NCBI GenBank assembly: GCA_050329415.1
Contig: JBHJOS010000138.1
Location: 1 to 12,563 of the forward strand
Source of the DNA: JANNOG01 sp050329415
GTDB taxonomy: Bacteria; Actinomycetota; Actinomycetes; Actinomycetales; JBBAYJ01
Direction: 5' to 3'
Length of the DNA stretch: 12,563 nucleotides
The notes beneath the pieces are model-generated. The model worked only from the letters and a program-made list of their open reading frames with translations, ran no database searches and was not told where the DNA came from. The position numbers and the translations under genes are program-made. Each line of letters opens with the position of its first letter. Positions within the stretch are counted from its first letter, which is position 1. Positions 6,734-12,563 of the stretch are shown piece by piece.

Positions 6734-8217
6734 GCGGCGACCTCCTCGACCGCGCCCGGCGCGTCGTCGCCACCGCGACCACGGTCTACCGCGGCACCCC
6801 GCACGAGCGCGCCGTCGCGGCGGTGGCCGAGCGGCTGGCCGCCCCCCTGCGCGTGGCCATCGCGGGCCGGGTGAAGTCCGGGAAGTCGACCCTGCTCAAC
6901 GCCCTCGTCGGCGAACGGCTGGCCCCCACGGACGCCGGCGAGTGCACGCGGATCGTCACGTGGTACGCCGACGGCCCCACGTACCGGGTCCTGCTCCATC
7001 TCGGCGACGGCACGACCCGCCCGGCGCGGTTCCGCCGCGAGAACGGCACCCTCGACATCTCCCTCGACGGCACCCCGGTCGAGTCGGTGGACCGCATCAG
7101 CGTCGATTGGCCCTCCCGCTCACTGCGGACGGCCACGCTCATCGACACGCCGGGCGTCGGCTCCATGACCGTGGCCACGTCACGGCGCAGCTGGGAGCTG
7201 CTCGCCCCGGAGGACGAGTCCACCCCGGCCGACGCGGTCGTCTACCTCATGAAGCACTTGCACGCAGCCGATGTCGAGTTCCTCCGTGCCTTCCACGACC
7301 GGGAGGTCGCCCGGCCGAACCCGGTGAACTCCCTCGGGATCCTCTCCCGCGCCGACGAGATCGGCGTCGGCCGGCCCGACGCCATGGCGTCGGCGCGCCG
7401 GATCGCCCGCCGGCTGTCGACCGAACCCAAGATCCGCCAGGTGCTGCAGACGGTGGTCCCGGTGGCGGGCCTGCTGGCCGAGACGGCCACCACCCTCACC
7501 GAGCACGAGTACCGGCTGCTCCACCGGGTCGCCTCGAGGTCGCCGGACGACGTGGACGCGATGCTGCTCACGGCCGATCGGTTCGTCGTGACGGACCACG
7601 GCCCGGAGCTCGGCGAGGCCGAGCGCCGAGGGCTGATCGCCCGCCTCGGCCTGTTCGGGGTACGGCTGTCGGTGTCCGTGCTGCGGGACGCCCCCACGAC
7701 CACCGCGTCACAGCTCGCCCGCACCTTGACGTCCCACAGCGGCCTGGACGACCTGGTCGACCTCCTCCGGACGCTGTTCTTCGAGCGCAGCGACGTGCTG
7801 AAGGCGCGCTCGGCGCTGCTGGCGGTGGACGCGCTGGTCCGCGACCACCCGGTGGCCGGGTCGGACCTGGCGGCCGCCGCCGTCGAGGAGGCGATCGCCG
7901 CCGCGCACCCGTTCCACGAACTGCGCGTCCTGTCAGCGCTGCGGGCAGGGTGGGTGACGGGCAAGGAGTCGGTCCTGGGCGATCTCGAGCGGGTGGTCGG
8001 CGGTGGGGGAGCCGCGCCGCACCTGCGCCTCGACCTGCCCCGGACGGCGTCGCCGGACGAGCTGCGGCGGGCCGCCGAGGACCGGCTGGCGACGTGGCAG
8101 CGGCGCGCGGCGAGCCCCCTGGCAAGTCGGCCGCTGGTGGTCGCCGCCGAGGTGGCCGTCCGCTCGTGCGAGGGGATCCTCGCCGAGTTGCCGCCCCCCG
8201 CGGCCGGCTCCCCCTGA
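6730..8217 (+). CDS. iniC: IniC-like bacterial dynamin GTPase
   Basis: The protein has 495 residues, against 493 for mycobacterial IniC. The GTG start overlaps the IniA-like stop (GTGA), so the two subunits are translationally coupled. GTPase motifs: G1 GRVKSGKST (46-54), preceded by the strand LRVAIA; a conserved ECTRIVTWY switch-I region at about 73-81; G3 DTPGVGS (139-145); and a degenerate G4, SRAD (206-209) in GILSRADEIG, instead of the standard N/TKxD. The rest is helical. Unlike its partner it has no evident membrane hairpin, so it probably reaches the membrane through the IniA-like protein or through amphipathic helices. Paired bacterial dynamins often work as hetero-oligomers, and iniA/iniC are always adjacent in mycobacteria. 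It is the last gene of the operon and ends 21 bases from the stop of the convergent acidic gene; no clear terminator is seen in that gap. Confidence 0.92.
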   Translation: MSGDLLDRARRVVATATTVYRGTPHERAVAAVAERLAAPLRVAIAGRVKSGKSTLLNALVGERLAPTDAGECTRIVTWYADGPTYRVLLHLGDGTTRPARFRRENGTLDISLDGTPVESVDRISVDWPSRSLRTATLIDTPGVGSMTVATSRRSWELLAPEDESTPADAVVYLMKHLHAADVEFLRAFHDREVARPNPVNSLGILSRADEIGVGRPDAMASARRIARRLSTEPKIRQVLQTVVPVAGLLAETATTLTEHEYRLLHRVASRSPDDVDAMLLTADRFVVTDHGPELGEAERRGLIARLGLFGVRLSVSVLRDAPTTTASQLARTLTSHSGLDDLVDLLRTLFFERSDVLKARSALLAVDALVRDHPVAGSDLAAAAVEEAIAAAHPFHELRVLSALRAGWVTGKESVLGDLERVVGGGGAAPHLRLDLPRTASPDELRRAAEDRLATWQRRAASPLASRPLVVAAEVAVRSCEGILAELPPPAAGSP

Positions 8218-8238
8218 GAGCACGCAGCGGTCCGCTCG

Positions 8239-8895
8239 TCAGCTGTCGAGGTCGCCGGGGGCCTCGCCGGGGGCCGGCGCATCGGTCCCGGGACCATGGT
8301 GGGACGGGGGGACGACGTCGAGGTCATCGTCGACGGGAAACACCTCGAGAGGCGCCGGCGGAGCCACGAGGGATCCGCCGATCGCCGGTTCCCAGGGCGG
8401 GCCGTCGTCCATGCCGTCGAACGGCTCCGGTCCGCTGCTCCCGACGGCGTCGAGGTCGTGGGGGTCTCCGAACCCGAAGTCGGTGTCGGAGTCGGCGACG
8501 GGGGAGACCTGGTCCAGCGTGGCGGTCGGGTCGCCGTCAGGGACGAGCTGACCCGTCTCCGGTCGCGGCAGCACGGTGTCGAGGTCGTGCTCCCGGACGT
8601 CCAGGCCGCTGCTCCCGGTGTCGCCGGTCCCGGCGGCACTCGCGAGCGCCTCCAGCGTCGCGAGGGGATCCGTCGCAGGCTCGCCGTCGATCCAGTCGCC
8701 CAAGAGCTGCGACAGCGCCTCCGCCACGGGCAGCGGTGCCGTCGACGCGTAGCCGACCAATGCCTCGGCCATCAGGTCGGGGGAGAGATCGCCGTGCCCG
8801 GAGGCCTGCAGCGACGTCTGCGCGTCGGAGCCCGAATCCGGGGCACGCGACGCGAGTTCGTCGAAGACATCACGCAGCGGGCGGGCCTCGTCCAC
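8239..8895 (-). CDS. Very acidic protein of the iniBAC-like locus (unknown function)
   Basis: The protein is about 218 residues from GTG 8895 (GTG 8898 is equally in frame). The N-terminal ~75 residues are helical: VDEARPLRDVFDELASRAPD, then GHGDLSPDLMAEALVGYAST and VAEALSQLLGDW. This 'short helix - Asp/Ala-rich segment - loop ending in LSPDL - helix' outline resembles small N-terminal domains of IniB-type proteins, a weak likeness judged by eye only. The remainder is disordered, rich in Asp, Gly, Pro and Ser with few basic residues (DSDTDFGFGDPHDLD, VFPVDDDLDVVPP). There is no membrane helix or signal peptide. The start is chosen from a minus-strand -10 TACCGT placed six bases before GTG 8895, i.e. 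a leaderless start. It lies between iniC and the Hsp70-like gene and diverges from the latter. A partner or regulator of either is plausible but unproved. The frame stays open far upstream, but that part is the shadow of the Hsp70 gene. Confidence 0.75.
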   Translation of the reverse strand: MDEARPLRDVFDELASRAPDSGSDAQTSLQASGHGDLSPDLMAEALVGYASTAPLPVAEALSQLLGDWIDGEPATDPLATLEALASAAGTGDTGSSGLDVREHDLDTVLPRPETGQLVPDGDPTATLDQVSPVADSDTDFGFGDPHDLDAVGSSGPEPFDGMDDGPPWEPAIGGSLVAPPAPLEVFPVDDDLDVVPPSHHGPGTDAPAPGEAPGDLDS

Positions 8896-8901
8896 CACAC
8901 C

Positions 8902-8930
8902 ACGGTAAGCGGGTCGGCCGATCGGGACGA
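8902..8930 (-). promoter_or_regulatory. Minus-strand promoter of the acidic gene, leaderless
   Basis: Read on the minus strand, TCGTCC (8930-8925) is followed by a 17-base spacer and TACCGT (8907-8902), then six bases and GTG 8895. The -10 hexamer and its distance to the start codon are the same as before the amidase gene at 11004. A CCGATCGG palindrome (8918-8925) lies over the spacer and the edge of the -35. Confidence 0.5.
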
Positions 8931-8997
8931 TCGGGGTTGTCCCCCTGCCGTCCCCCCCCGCGTGTCCCAGGGCTGCCGCGATCTCGCGCCCGAACCC

Positions 8998-9078
8998 TAC
9001 GCTCGGGTCGGACCGGGACGAACCCGGCCTGACAGGCACAGCGGGACGGCCCAGCCGGCCCTCACGGCGGGAGACGAC
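8998..9078 (+). promoter_or_regulatory. Possible promoter and leader of the Hsp70-like gene
   Basis: TACGCT (8998-9003) fits the TANNNT -10 pattern, but no good -35 is found 16-18 bases upstream. It would give a leader of about 70 bases ending in a GGCGGGAG ribosome binding site (9065-9072), six bases before the ATG at 9079. No CIRCE or HAIR heat-shock operator is visible, so control by HrcA or HspR is not supported. Confidence 0.35.
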
Positions 9079-10935
9079 ATGTTCGCGCTCGGCATCGACC
9101 TCGGGACGACCTTCACGGCAGCAGGAGTGTGGCGCGACGGTCGGCCCGAGATAGTCCCGCTCGGCAGCCGGCTCGCGGCCATGCCGTCGGTGGTGCATGT
9201 CGGCGAGGACGGCACCATCCTCACCGGGGAGGCGGCGGAACGCCGCGGGCCCAGCGAGCCGCACCGGGTGGCTCGGCAGTTCAAGCGACGCCTGGGGGAC
9301 CCCACCCCCATCGTCCTGGGAGGCGCCCCGTTCTCGGCCGAGCAGCTCAGCGCGAAGCTGCTGCGCGCCGTCGTGGATGCGGTGGAGCGACGCGAGGGCG
9401 GGTCCGCCGAGGCCGTCGCGGTGTGCCACCCCGCGAACTGGGGTCCCTACAAGACCGACCTGCTGCAGCAGGCCGTCCGGCTGGCCGGAGTGCAGGCCCC
9501 CCGGGGCGTCAGCCTCGTCACCGAGCCGGAGGCGGCGGCGATCCTGTACTCCTCGAAGGAGGCCCTTCCGGTGGGCTCCGTCGTGGCCGTCTACGACCTC
9601 GGCGGGGGCACGTTCGACGCCGCGGTGATGCGCAAGGCGGACCGGGGGTTCCAGATCCTCGGTCGACCCGAGGGCATCGAGCGCCTCGGGGGCATCGACT
9701 TCGACGCCGCCGTGCTCGCCCACGTGACCTCGGCCGTCGGGCTCGCCTTCGACGACCTCGACGAGGACGACCCGGCGACCCTGGCCGCCGTCGCGCGGCT
9801 GCGCGAGGAGTGCACCAGGGCCAAGGAGGCGCTGTCGGAGGACACCGACGTGGCGATCCCCGTCCTGCTGCCGTCGCTCGCGACAGAGGTCAGGCTCACC
9901 CGCACCGAGTTCGAGGCGATGGTCCGCCCCGCCCTCGGGGACACCGTGGCGGCCCTGCAGCGAGCCCTCACCACCGCCGGCGTGGCGCCCGGCGACCTTC
10001 ACTCGGTGCTCCTGGTCGGCGGCTCGTCACGGATCCCCCTCGTCGCCCAGATGGTCGGGGACGCGGTGGGACGTCCGGTGGCCGTCGACACCGACCCCAA
10101 GCACAGCGTCGCGCTGGGGGCGGCGTGCTGGTCGGCGGAGTTGGTGCCGGGCGGTGCCCGGCCGGCCCGGGCCGCGGCCCCCAGCACCCGTCGCACGAGC
10201 CCGGTGGCACCGGCCGCCGGCCTGGTGGCAGCGGCGTCTGGCCTTGGCCCGAGCGCAGCGGCCGCGGAGTCCGGCTCGGACCCGACGGCCCCCGATGGCC
10301 GTGAGCGGTCGGACCCGGGCGCCACCGGTCGCCTGCCTGTCGTCAGTCAGCGGTCCGCCGCCACGGCCGGACCTCGTCCGCCCGGTGCCGGGGACGCGGC
10401 CCGCCACGAACCGGACCGGGCGGCGGTCGCGGGCCGCCGGTCCTCCGCGGACCATGCCCGGGTCGGCGCCGGGAACGAGGACGAGGACTCGCCGTCCACC
10501 GCCCGCGGGACCCGCCGCTGGATCGTGCTGGGTGCCGTCGCCGTGCTCGTCCTCGCCGGGGGCGCGGCGGCAACCGCCGGCATCCTGCGCGGCGGTGGAG
10601 AGGACGGGCCGGCGGGTCCCCCGACGTCGGAGGCGACGGACGGCGACGGCTTGAGCGACTCGACGGAGCGGGACCTCGGGACCGACCCGCGTCGGCGCGA
10701 CACCGACGACGACCGGATCCGCGACGGTCGCGAGCTCGAGAGCGGCACCGATCCCCTCGAACCGGACACCGACGGCGACGGCGTCCCGGACGGTTGGGAG
10801 CTCGACGCGGGGACCGACCCGCTCGTCCCCGATCACGACGGGGGTGTCACGCCCACGACGGGGACCACGACGTCGACCGGGAACCCCGGTGAGACCACGA
10901 CGCCCCCGGCGCCCGACCCGGAGCCGACGGTCTGA
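9079..10935 (+). CDS. Hsp70-like ATPase fused to membrane helix and TSP3 calcium-binding repeats
   Basis: The protein has 618 residues; ATG 9079 follows a good ribosome binding site and opens at once with the actin-fold motif GIDLGTTFT (5-13). Residues 1-355 form a complete Hsp70-type nucleotide-binding domain: TEPEAAA (148-154), phosphate-2 YDLGGGTFD (172-180), adenosine motif VLLVGGSSRIP (310-320) and DPKHSVALGAA (339-349). There is no DnaK substrate-binding domain. Instead come about 125 residues of Ala/Arg/Pro/Ser-rich linker, a basic patch (TRR), a single membrane helix (481-503, WIVLGAVAVLVLAGG...) and, from 521 to about 587, three Asp-rich repeats of the thrombospondin type-3 kind (DGDGLSD, DTDDDRIRDG, DTDGDGVPDG, each with a GTDP turn). 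A Thr/Pro tail ends it. With the ATPase in the cytosol, the calcium-binding tail would lie outside. Its neighbours suggest an envelope function with the dynamin pair. Hsp70 assignment is certain; the partner and purpose are unknown. Confidence 0.93.
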   Translation: MFALGIDLGTTFTAAGVWRDGRPEIVPLGSRLAAMPSVVHVGEDGTILTGEAAERRGPSEPHRVARQFKRRLGDPTPIVLGGAPFSAEQLSAKLLRAVVDAVERREGGSAEAVAVCHPANWGPYKTDLLQQAVRLAGVQAPRGVSLVTEPEAAAILYSSKEALPVGSVVAVYDLGGGTFDAAVMRKADRGFQILGRPEGIERLGGIDFDAAVLAHVTSAVGLAFDDLDEDDPATLAAVARLREECTRAKEALSEDTDVAIPVLLPSLATEVRLTRTEFEAMVRPALGDTVAALQRALTTAGVAPGDLHSVLLVGGSSRIPLVAQMVGDAVGRPVAVDTDPKHSVALGAACWSAELVPGGARPARAAAPSTRRTSPVAPAAGLVAAASGLGPSAAAAESGSDPTAPDGRERSDPGATGRLPVVSQRSAATAGPRPPGAGDAARHEPDRAAVAGRRSSADHARVGAGNEDEDSPSTARGTRRWIVLGAVAVLVLAGGAAATAGILRGGGEDGPAGPPTSEATDGDGLSDSTERDLGTDPRRRDTDDDRIRDGRELESGTDPLEPDTDGDGVPDGWELDAGTDPLVPDHDGGVTPTTGTTTSTGNPGETTTPPAPDPEPTV

Positions 10936-10968
10936 GCGGTCGCCGGGGCGCGCGGACGTCGCGTGTCC

Positions 10969-10997
10969 TTGTCCCGGTCTCCTGGGTGACCTACCGT
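10969..10997 (+). promoter_or_regulatory. Promoter of the amidase gene, leaderless
   Basis: TTGTCC (10969-10974), a 17-base spacer and TACCGT (10992-10997) form a good actinobacterial sigma-A-type promoter. Six bases later comes ATG 11004, so the transcript should start at or next to the start codon. The gene is thus expressed separately from the Hsp70-like gene, which ends 33 bases before the -35. Confidence 0.6.
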
Positions 10998-11003
10998 CCG
11001 GGC

Positions 11004-11846
11004 ATGTCTCGTGTCGTGCGCGCGGCCGTCGTGCAAACCGCCTGGACCGGCGACAAGGCGTCCATGATCGATCTTCACGAGAAGCACGCCCGGGACGCCG
11101 CCTCGCAAGGTGCCCAGGTGATGTGCTTCCAGGAGCTGTTCTACGGGCCGTACTTCTGCCAGGTGCAGGACGCCGAGCACTACGCCTACGCCGAGGCGGT
11201 GCCGGACGGGCCCACGGTCCAGCGGTTCCGGTCCCTGGCGAAGGAGCTGGGCATGGTCCTGGTCCTGCCGCTGTACGAGCAGGCCGGTCCCGGCTTCCTC
11301 TACAACACCGCGGCCGTGGTCGATGCCGACGGCTCCTACCTCGGCCGCTACCGCAAGACCCACATCCCTCAGGTGCGCGGGTTCTGGGAGAAGTTCTAGT
11401 TCCGGCCCGGCAACACGGGGTGGCCGGTCTTCGACACCGCGATCGGCCGGGTCGGGGTGTACATCTGCTACGACCGGCACTTCCCCGAGGGCTGGCGGGC
11501 ACTCGGGCTGGCCGGCGCCGAGATCGTCTTCAACCCCTCCGCGACCAGCCGGGGTCTGTCGAGCTACCTGTGGCAGCTGGAGCAGCCCGCCGCCGCCGTC
11601 GCGAACATGTACTACGTGGGCGCGATCAACCGGGTGGGCATCGAGCCACTCGGCGACAACGACTTCTACGGGCAGTCGTACTTCGTCGACCCCCGGGGGC
11701 AGTTCGTCGGTGAGGTCGCCTCCACCCACGACGCCGAGCTCGTCGTCCGTGACCTCGACCTCGACCGGATCGCCGAGGTCCGCAACCAGTGGGCCTTCTA
11801 CCGTGACCGCCGGCCCGACTCCTACGGGCTGCTCACCGAGGGCTGA
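11004..11846 (+). pseudogene. Beta-ureidopropionase-like carbon-nitrogen hydrolase with internal TAG
   Basis: The full frame spans 280 codons and reads throughout as a nitrilase-superfamily amidase of the beta-ureidopropionase / N-carbamoyl-amide type, which releases ammonia, CO2 and a beta-amino acid from N-carbamoyl compounds in pyrimidine breakdown. All three catalytic residues are present: Glu44 (CFQELFYG), Lys118 (YRKTHIP) and Cys155 (YICYDRHFPEGW). Family-typical text also includes NPSATSRGLS and YVGAINRVG. Codon 132 (11397-11399) is TAG within GFWEKF-stop-FRPGN, where relatives carry an aromatic residue, almost surely Tyr. A single TAC-to-TAG change explains it. There is no frameshift, and the second half is otherwise intact. 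As written, the product would stop before the catalytic Cys, and restart at GTG 11457 would lack Glu and Lys, so neither piece could be active. A sequencing error, a fresh null mutation or stop readthrough are all possible. The ATG is fixed by the leaderless promoter. Confidence 0.85.
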
Positions 11847-11855
11847 CCCCGCCCC

Positions 11856-11874
11856 GTCCCGGGCTCGCCCGGAC
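11856..11874 (+). terminator. GC hairpin after the amidase gene
   Basis: GTCC(C)GGGC and GCCCGGAC form an eight-pair stem with one bulged C and a TC loop, ten bases after the amidase stop. No T-tract follows, as is common for actinobacterial terminators. It could end the amidase transcript before the MFS promoter. Confidence 0.4.
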
Positions 11875-11885
11875 GGCCGCGATGT

Positions 11886-11914
11886 TTCACCCACTGTCCC
11901 ACCCCGGCTACGGT
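11886..11914 (+). promoter_or_regulatory. Promoter of the MFS transporter gene
   Basis: TTCACC (11886-11891), a 17-base spacer and TACGGT (11909-11914) form a plausible promoter with transcription beginning near 11920-11922, inside the palindrome that follows. The leader would then be about 30-55 bases, depending on which start codon is used. Confidence 0.5.
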
Positions 11915-11915
11915 G

Positions 11916-11939
11916 GGGTGCTACCGACTGGTAGCACCC
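11916..11939. promoter_or_regulatory. Palindrome GGGTGCTACC-N4-GGTAGCACCC, candidate repressor operator
   Basis: Two perfect ten-base arms flank GACT. The palindrome starts two bases after the -10 element, over the expected transcription start, the usual place for a repressor site before an efflux gene. The core ACCGACTGGT resembles operators of TetR-family repressors. A leader hairpin is an alternative. No regulator gene lies next to it within the window. Confidence 0.6.
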
Positions 11940-11975
11940 GCTTCGGGTGAGATGTCCGAGGACTGTGGGGGTCAC

Positions 11976-12563
11976 GTGGGACGGCAGGGCCGCACCGGCC
12001 GAGGCCCGGACTTCCGCCGCCTGCTGGCGGCGGTCACCGCCGCCAACCTGGCCGACGGCCTCTACATCGCCGCCGGGCCGCTGCTGGCTGCCCGGCTCAC
12101 CACCGACCCGTTGCTCGTCGCGGGGGTCGTCGTCGTCCAGCGGGCGTCGGTCGTCGTCGCCGTCCTCGGCGCCGGGGTCCTCGTCGACCGGCTCCCGCGC
12201 CGCCGGCTCCTGGTGCTCGGCAACCTCCTGCGGGTGGGGGTGTTCGCCCCGCTGGCGGGGGCCGTCCTGCTCGGCGCCGAGGGGCAGCTCGGCCTGGTCC
12301 TGCTGTACGCGGGCGCGATGGCGCTGGGCCTCGCCGAGTCGCTCGTCGACACCGCGGCGGTGGCGGTGGTCCCGGATGTGGTCGACCGGGACCGGTTGGA
12401 CACCGCGAACGGCCGCGTCGAGGCGGCCGCGTCCACGGGCAACGAGCTCGTCGGCCCGCCGGTCGGCGGCCTGCTCTTCGCGGTGGCGGCCTGGGCGCCC
12501 TTCGTCGGGGCGGCCGCCGCGTTCGCCCTGGCCGGCGCGGCGGCGCACCGGCTGGGCGCGCCC
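11976..12563 (+). CDS. MFS transporter, N-terminal part (cut by window end)
   Basis: 196 codons are present before the window ends. The protein has a basic N-terminus (GRQGRTGRGPDFRRLL), then about six membrane helices. Between helices 2 and 3 lies the MFS signature motif A in the form GVLVDRLPRRR. Further on, NGRVEAAASTGNELVGPPVGGLLF is typical of the EntS/MFS_3-like drug or siderophore exporters. Substrate cannot be told. GTG 11976 is chosen because GTGGGGG lies just upstream at suitable spacing; ATG 11952 is in frame but has its GGGTGAG directly against it. It is likely repressed through the palindrome at 11916-11939 and induced by a substrate, as for many exporters of this kind (inference). 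Confidence 0.88.
   Translation, partial: MGRQGRTGRGPDFRRLLAAVTAANLADGLYIAAGPLLAARLTTDPLLVAGVVVVQRASVVVAVLGAGVLVDRLPRRRLLVLGNLLRVGVFAPLAGAVLLGAEGQLGLVLLYAGAMALGLAESLVDTAAVAVVPDVVDRDRLDTANGRVEAAASTGNELVGPPVGGLLFAVAAWAPFVGAAAAFALAGAAAHRLGAP

Noticed and set aside
8296..9078. Upstream extension of the Hsp70-like frame
   Set aside because: The frame is open by chance over the acidic gene; the actin-fold motif begins right after ATG 9079, which has a good ribosome binding site.
11457..11846. The part after the TAG as an independent gene from GTG 11457
   Set aside because: It would hold the catalytic Cys but lack the Glu and Lys, and its first residues are the middle of a core strand; best seen as the second half of one broken gene.
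11898..11920. Second imperfect inverted repeat (CCCACC with GGTGGG, or CACCCC with GGGGTG)
   Set aside because: It overlaps the promoter and the stronger palindrome, has short arms and several equal pairings; probably composition.
10833..12548. Minus-strand open frame of 571 codons opposite the amidase and MFS genes
   Set aside because: It spans two genes and their promoters and shows no recognisable domain; a shadow of plus-strand codon bias.
1..12563. Search for tRNA, rRNA, CRISPR array, insertion sequence, integrase or prophage genes
   Set aside because: None seen on either strand by reading; no regularly spaced repeats and no transposase-like protein.

Overview
The window is high-GC DNA (strong G/C third-position bias, many GTG starts, several leaderless-looking starts of the form TANNNT-N6-start codon). 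This points to a high-GC actinobacterium; genus cannot be told from the sequence alone. Almost all of it is coding.

Layout. (1) 65-828: two overlapping genes for small four-helix membrane proteins, reading right. (2) 830-1120, minus strand: a small conserved-looking protein with a long Asp/Glu tail, converging on the membrane pair. (3) 1279-8217: the core of the window. It holds a large LuxR-type ATPase regulator, then an iniBAC-like operon: a Gly/Asx-rich IniB-like protein, an IniA-like dynamin GTPase with a membrane hairpin, and an IniC-like dynamin GTPase. The order regulator-B-A-C matches the Mycobacterium tuberculosis Rv0339c-iniB-iniA-iniC neighbourhood, and the two GTPases have nearly the mycobacterial lengths (641 and 495 residues here; 640 and 493 there, from memory). 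(4) 8239-8895, minus strand: a very acidic protein of about 218 residues, convergent with iniC. (5) 9079-10935: an unusual Hsp70-like membrane protein with an N-terminal actin-fold ATPase, a long disordered linker, one membrane helix and a C-terminal tail of calcium-binding thrombospondin-3-type repeats. (6) 11004-11846: a beta-ureidopropionase-like carbon-nitrogen hydrolase broken by a single in-frame TAG. (7) 11976 to the end: the N-terminal part of an MFS exporter, preceded by a promoter and a perfect 10-bp-arm palindrome at the predicted transcription start.

How the parts may work together. In mycobacteria iniBAC is induced by cell-wall stress, and IniA is a membrane-remodelling dynamin. 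Here the same module lies beside an acidic protein and an Hsp70 ATPase anchored to the membrane. The whole block (about 1.2-10.9 kb) may be an envelope-stress or membrane-repair system in which two dynamins, an IniB-like solenoid protein and a dedicated Hsp70-like membrane protein act together. That functional link is inference from gene order.

The main oddities are an apparent ATC start codon for the IniA-like gene, the single nonsense codon in the amidase, the Hsp70-TM-TSP3 fusion, and inverted repeats upstream of iniB and the MFS gene. No tRNA, rRNA, CRISPR array, transposase, integrase or attachment site was seen.
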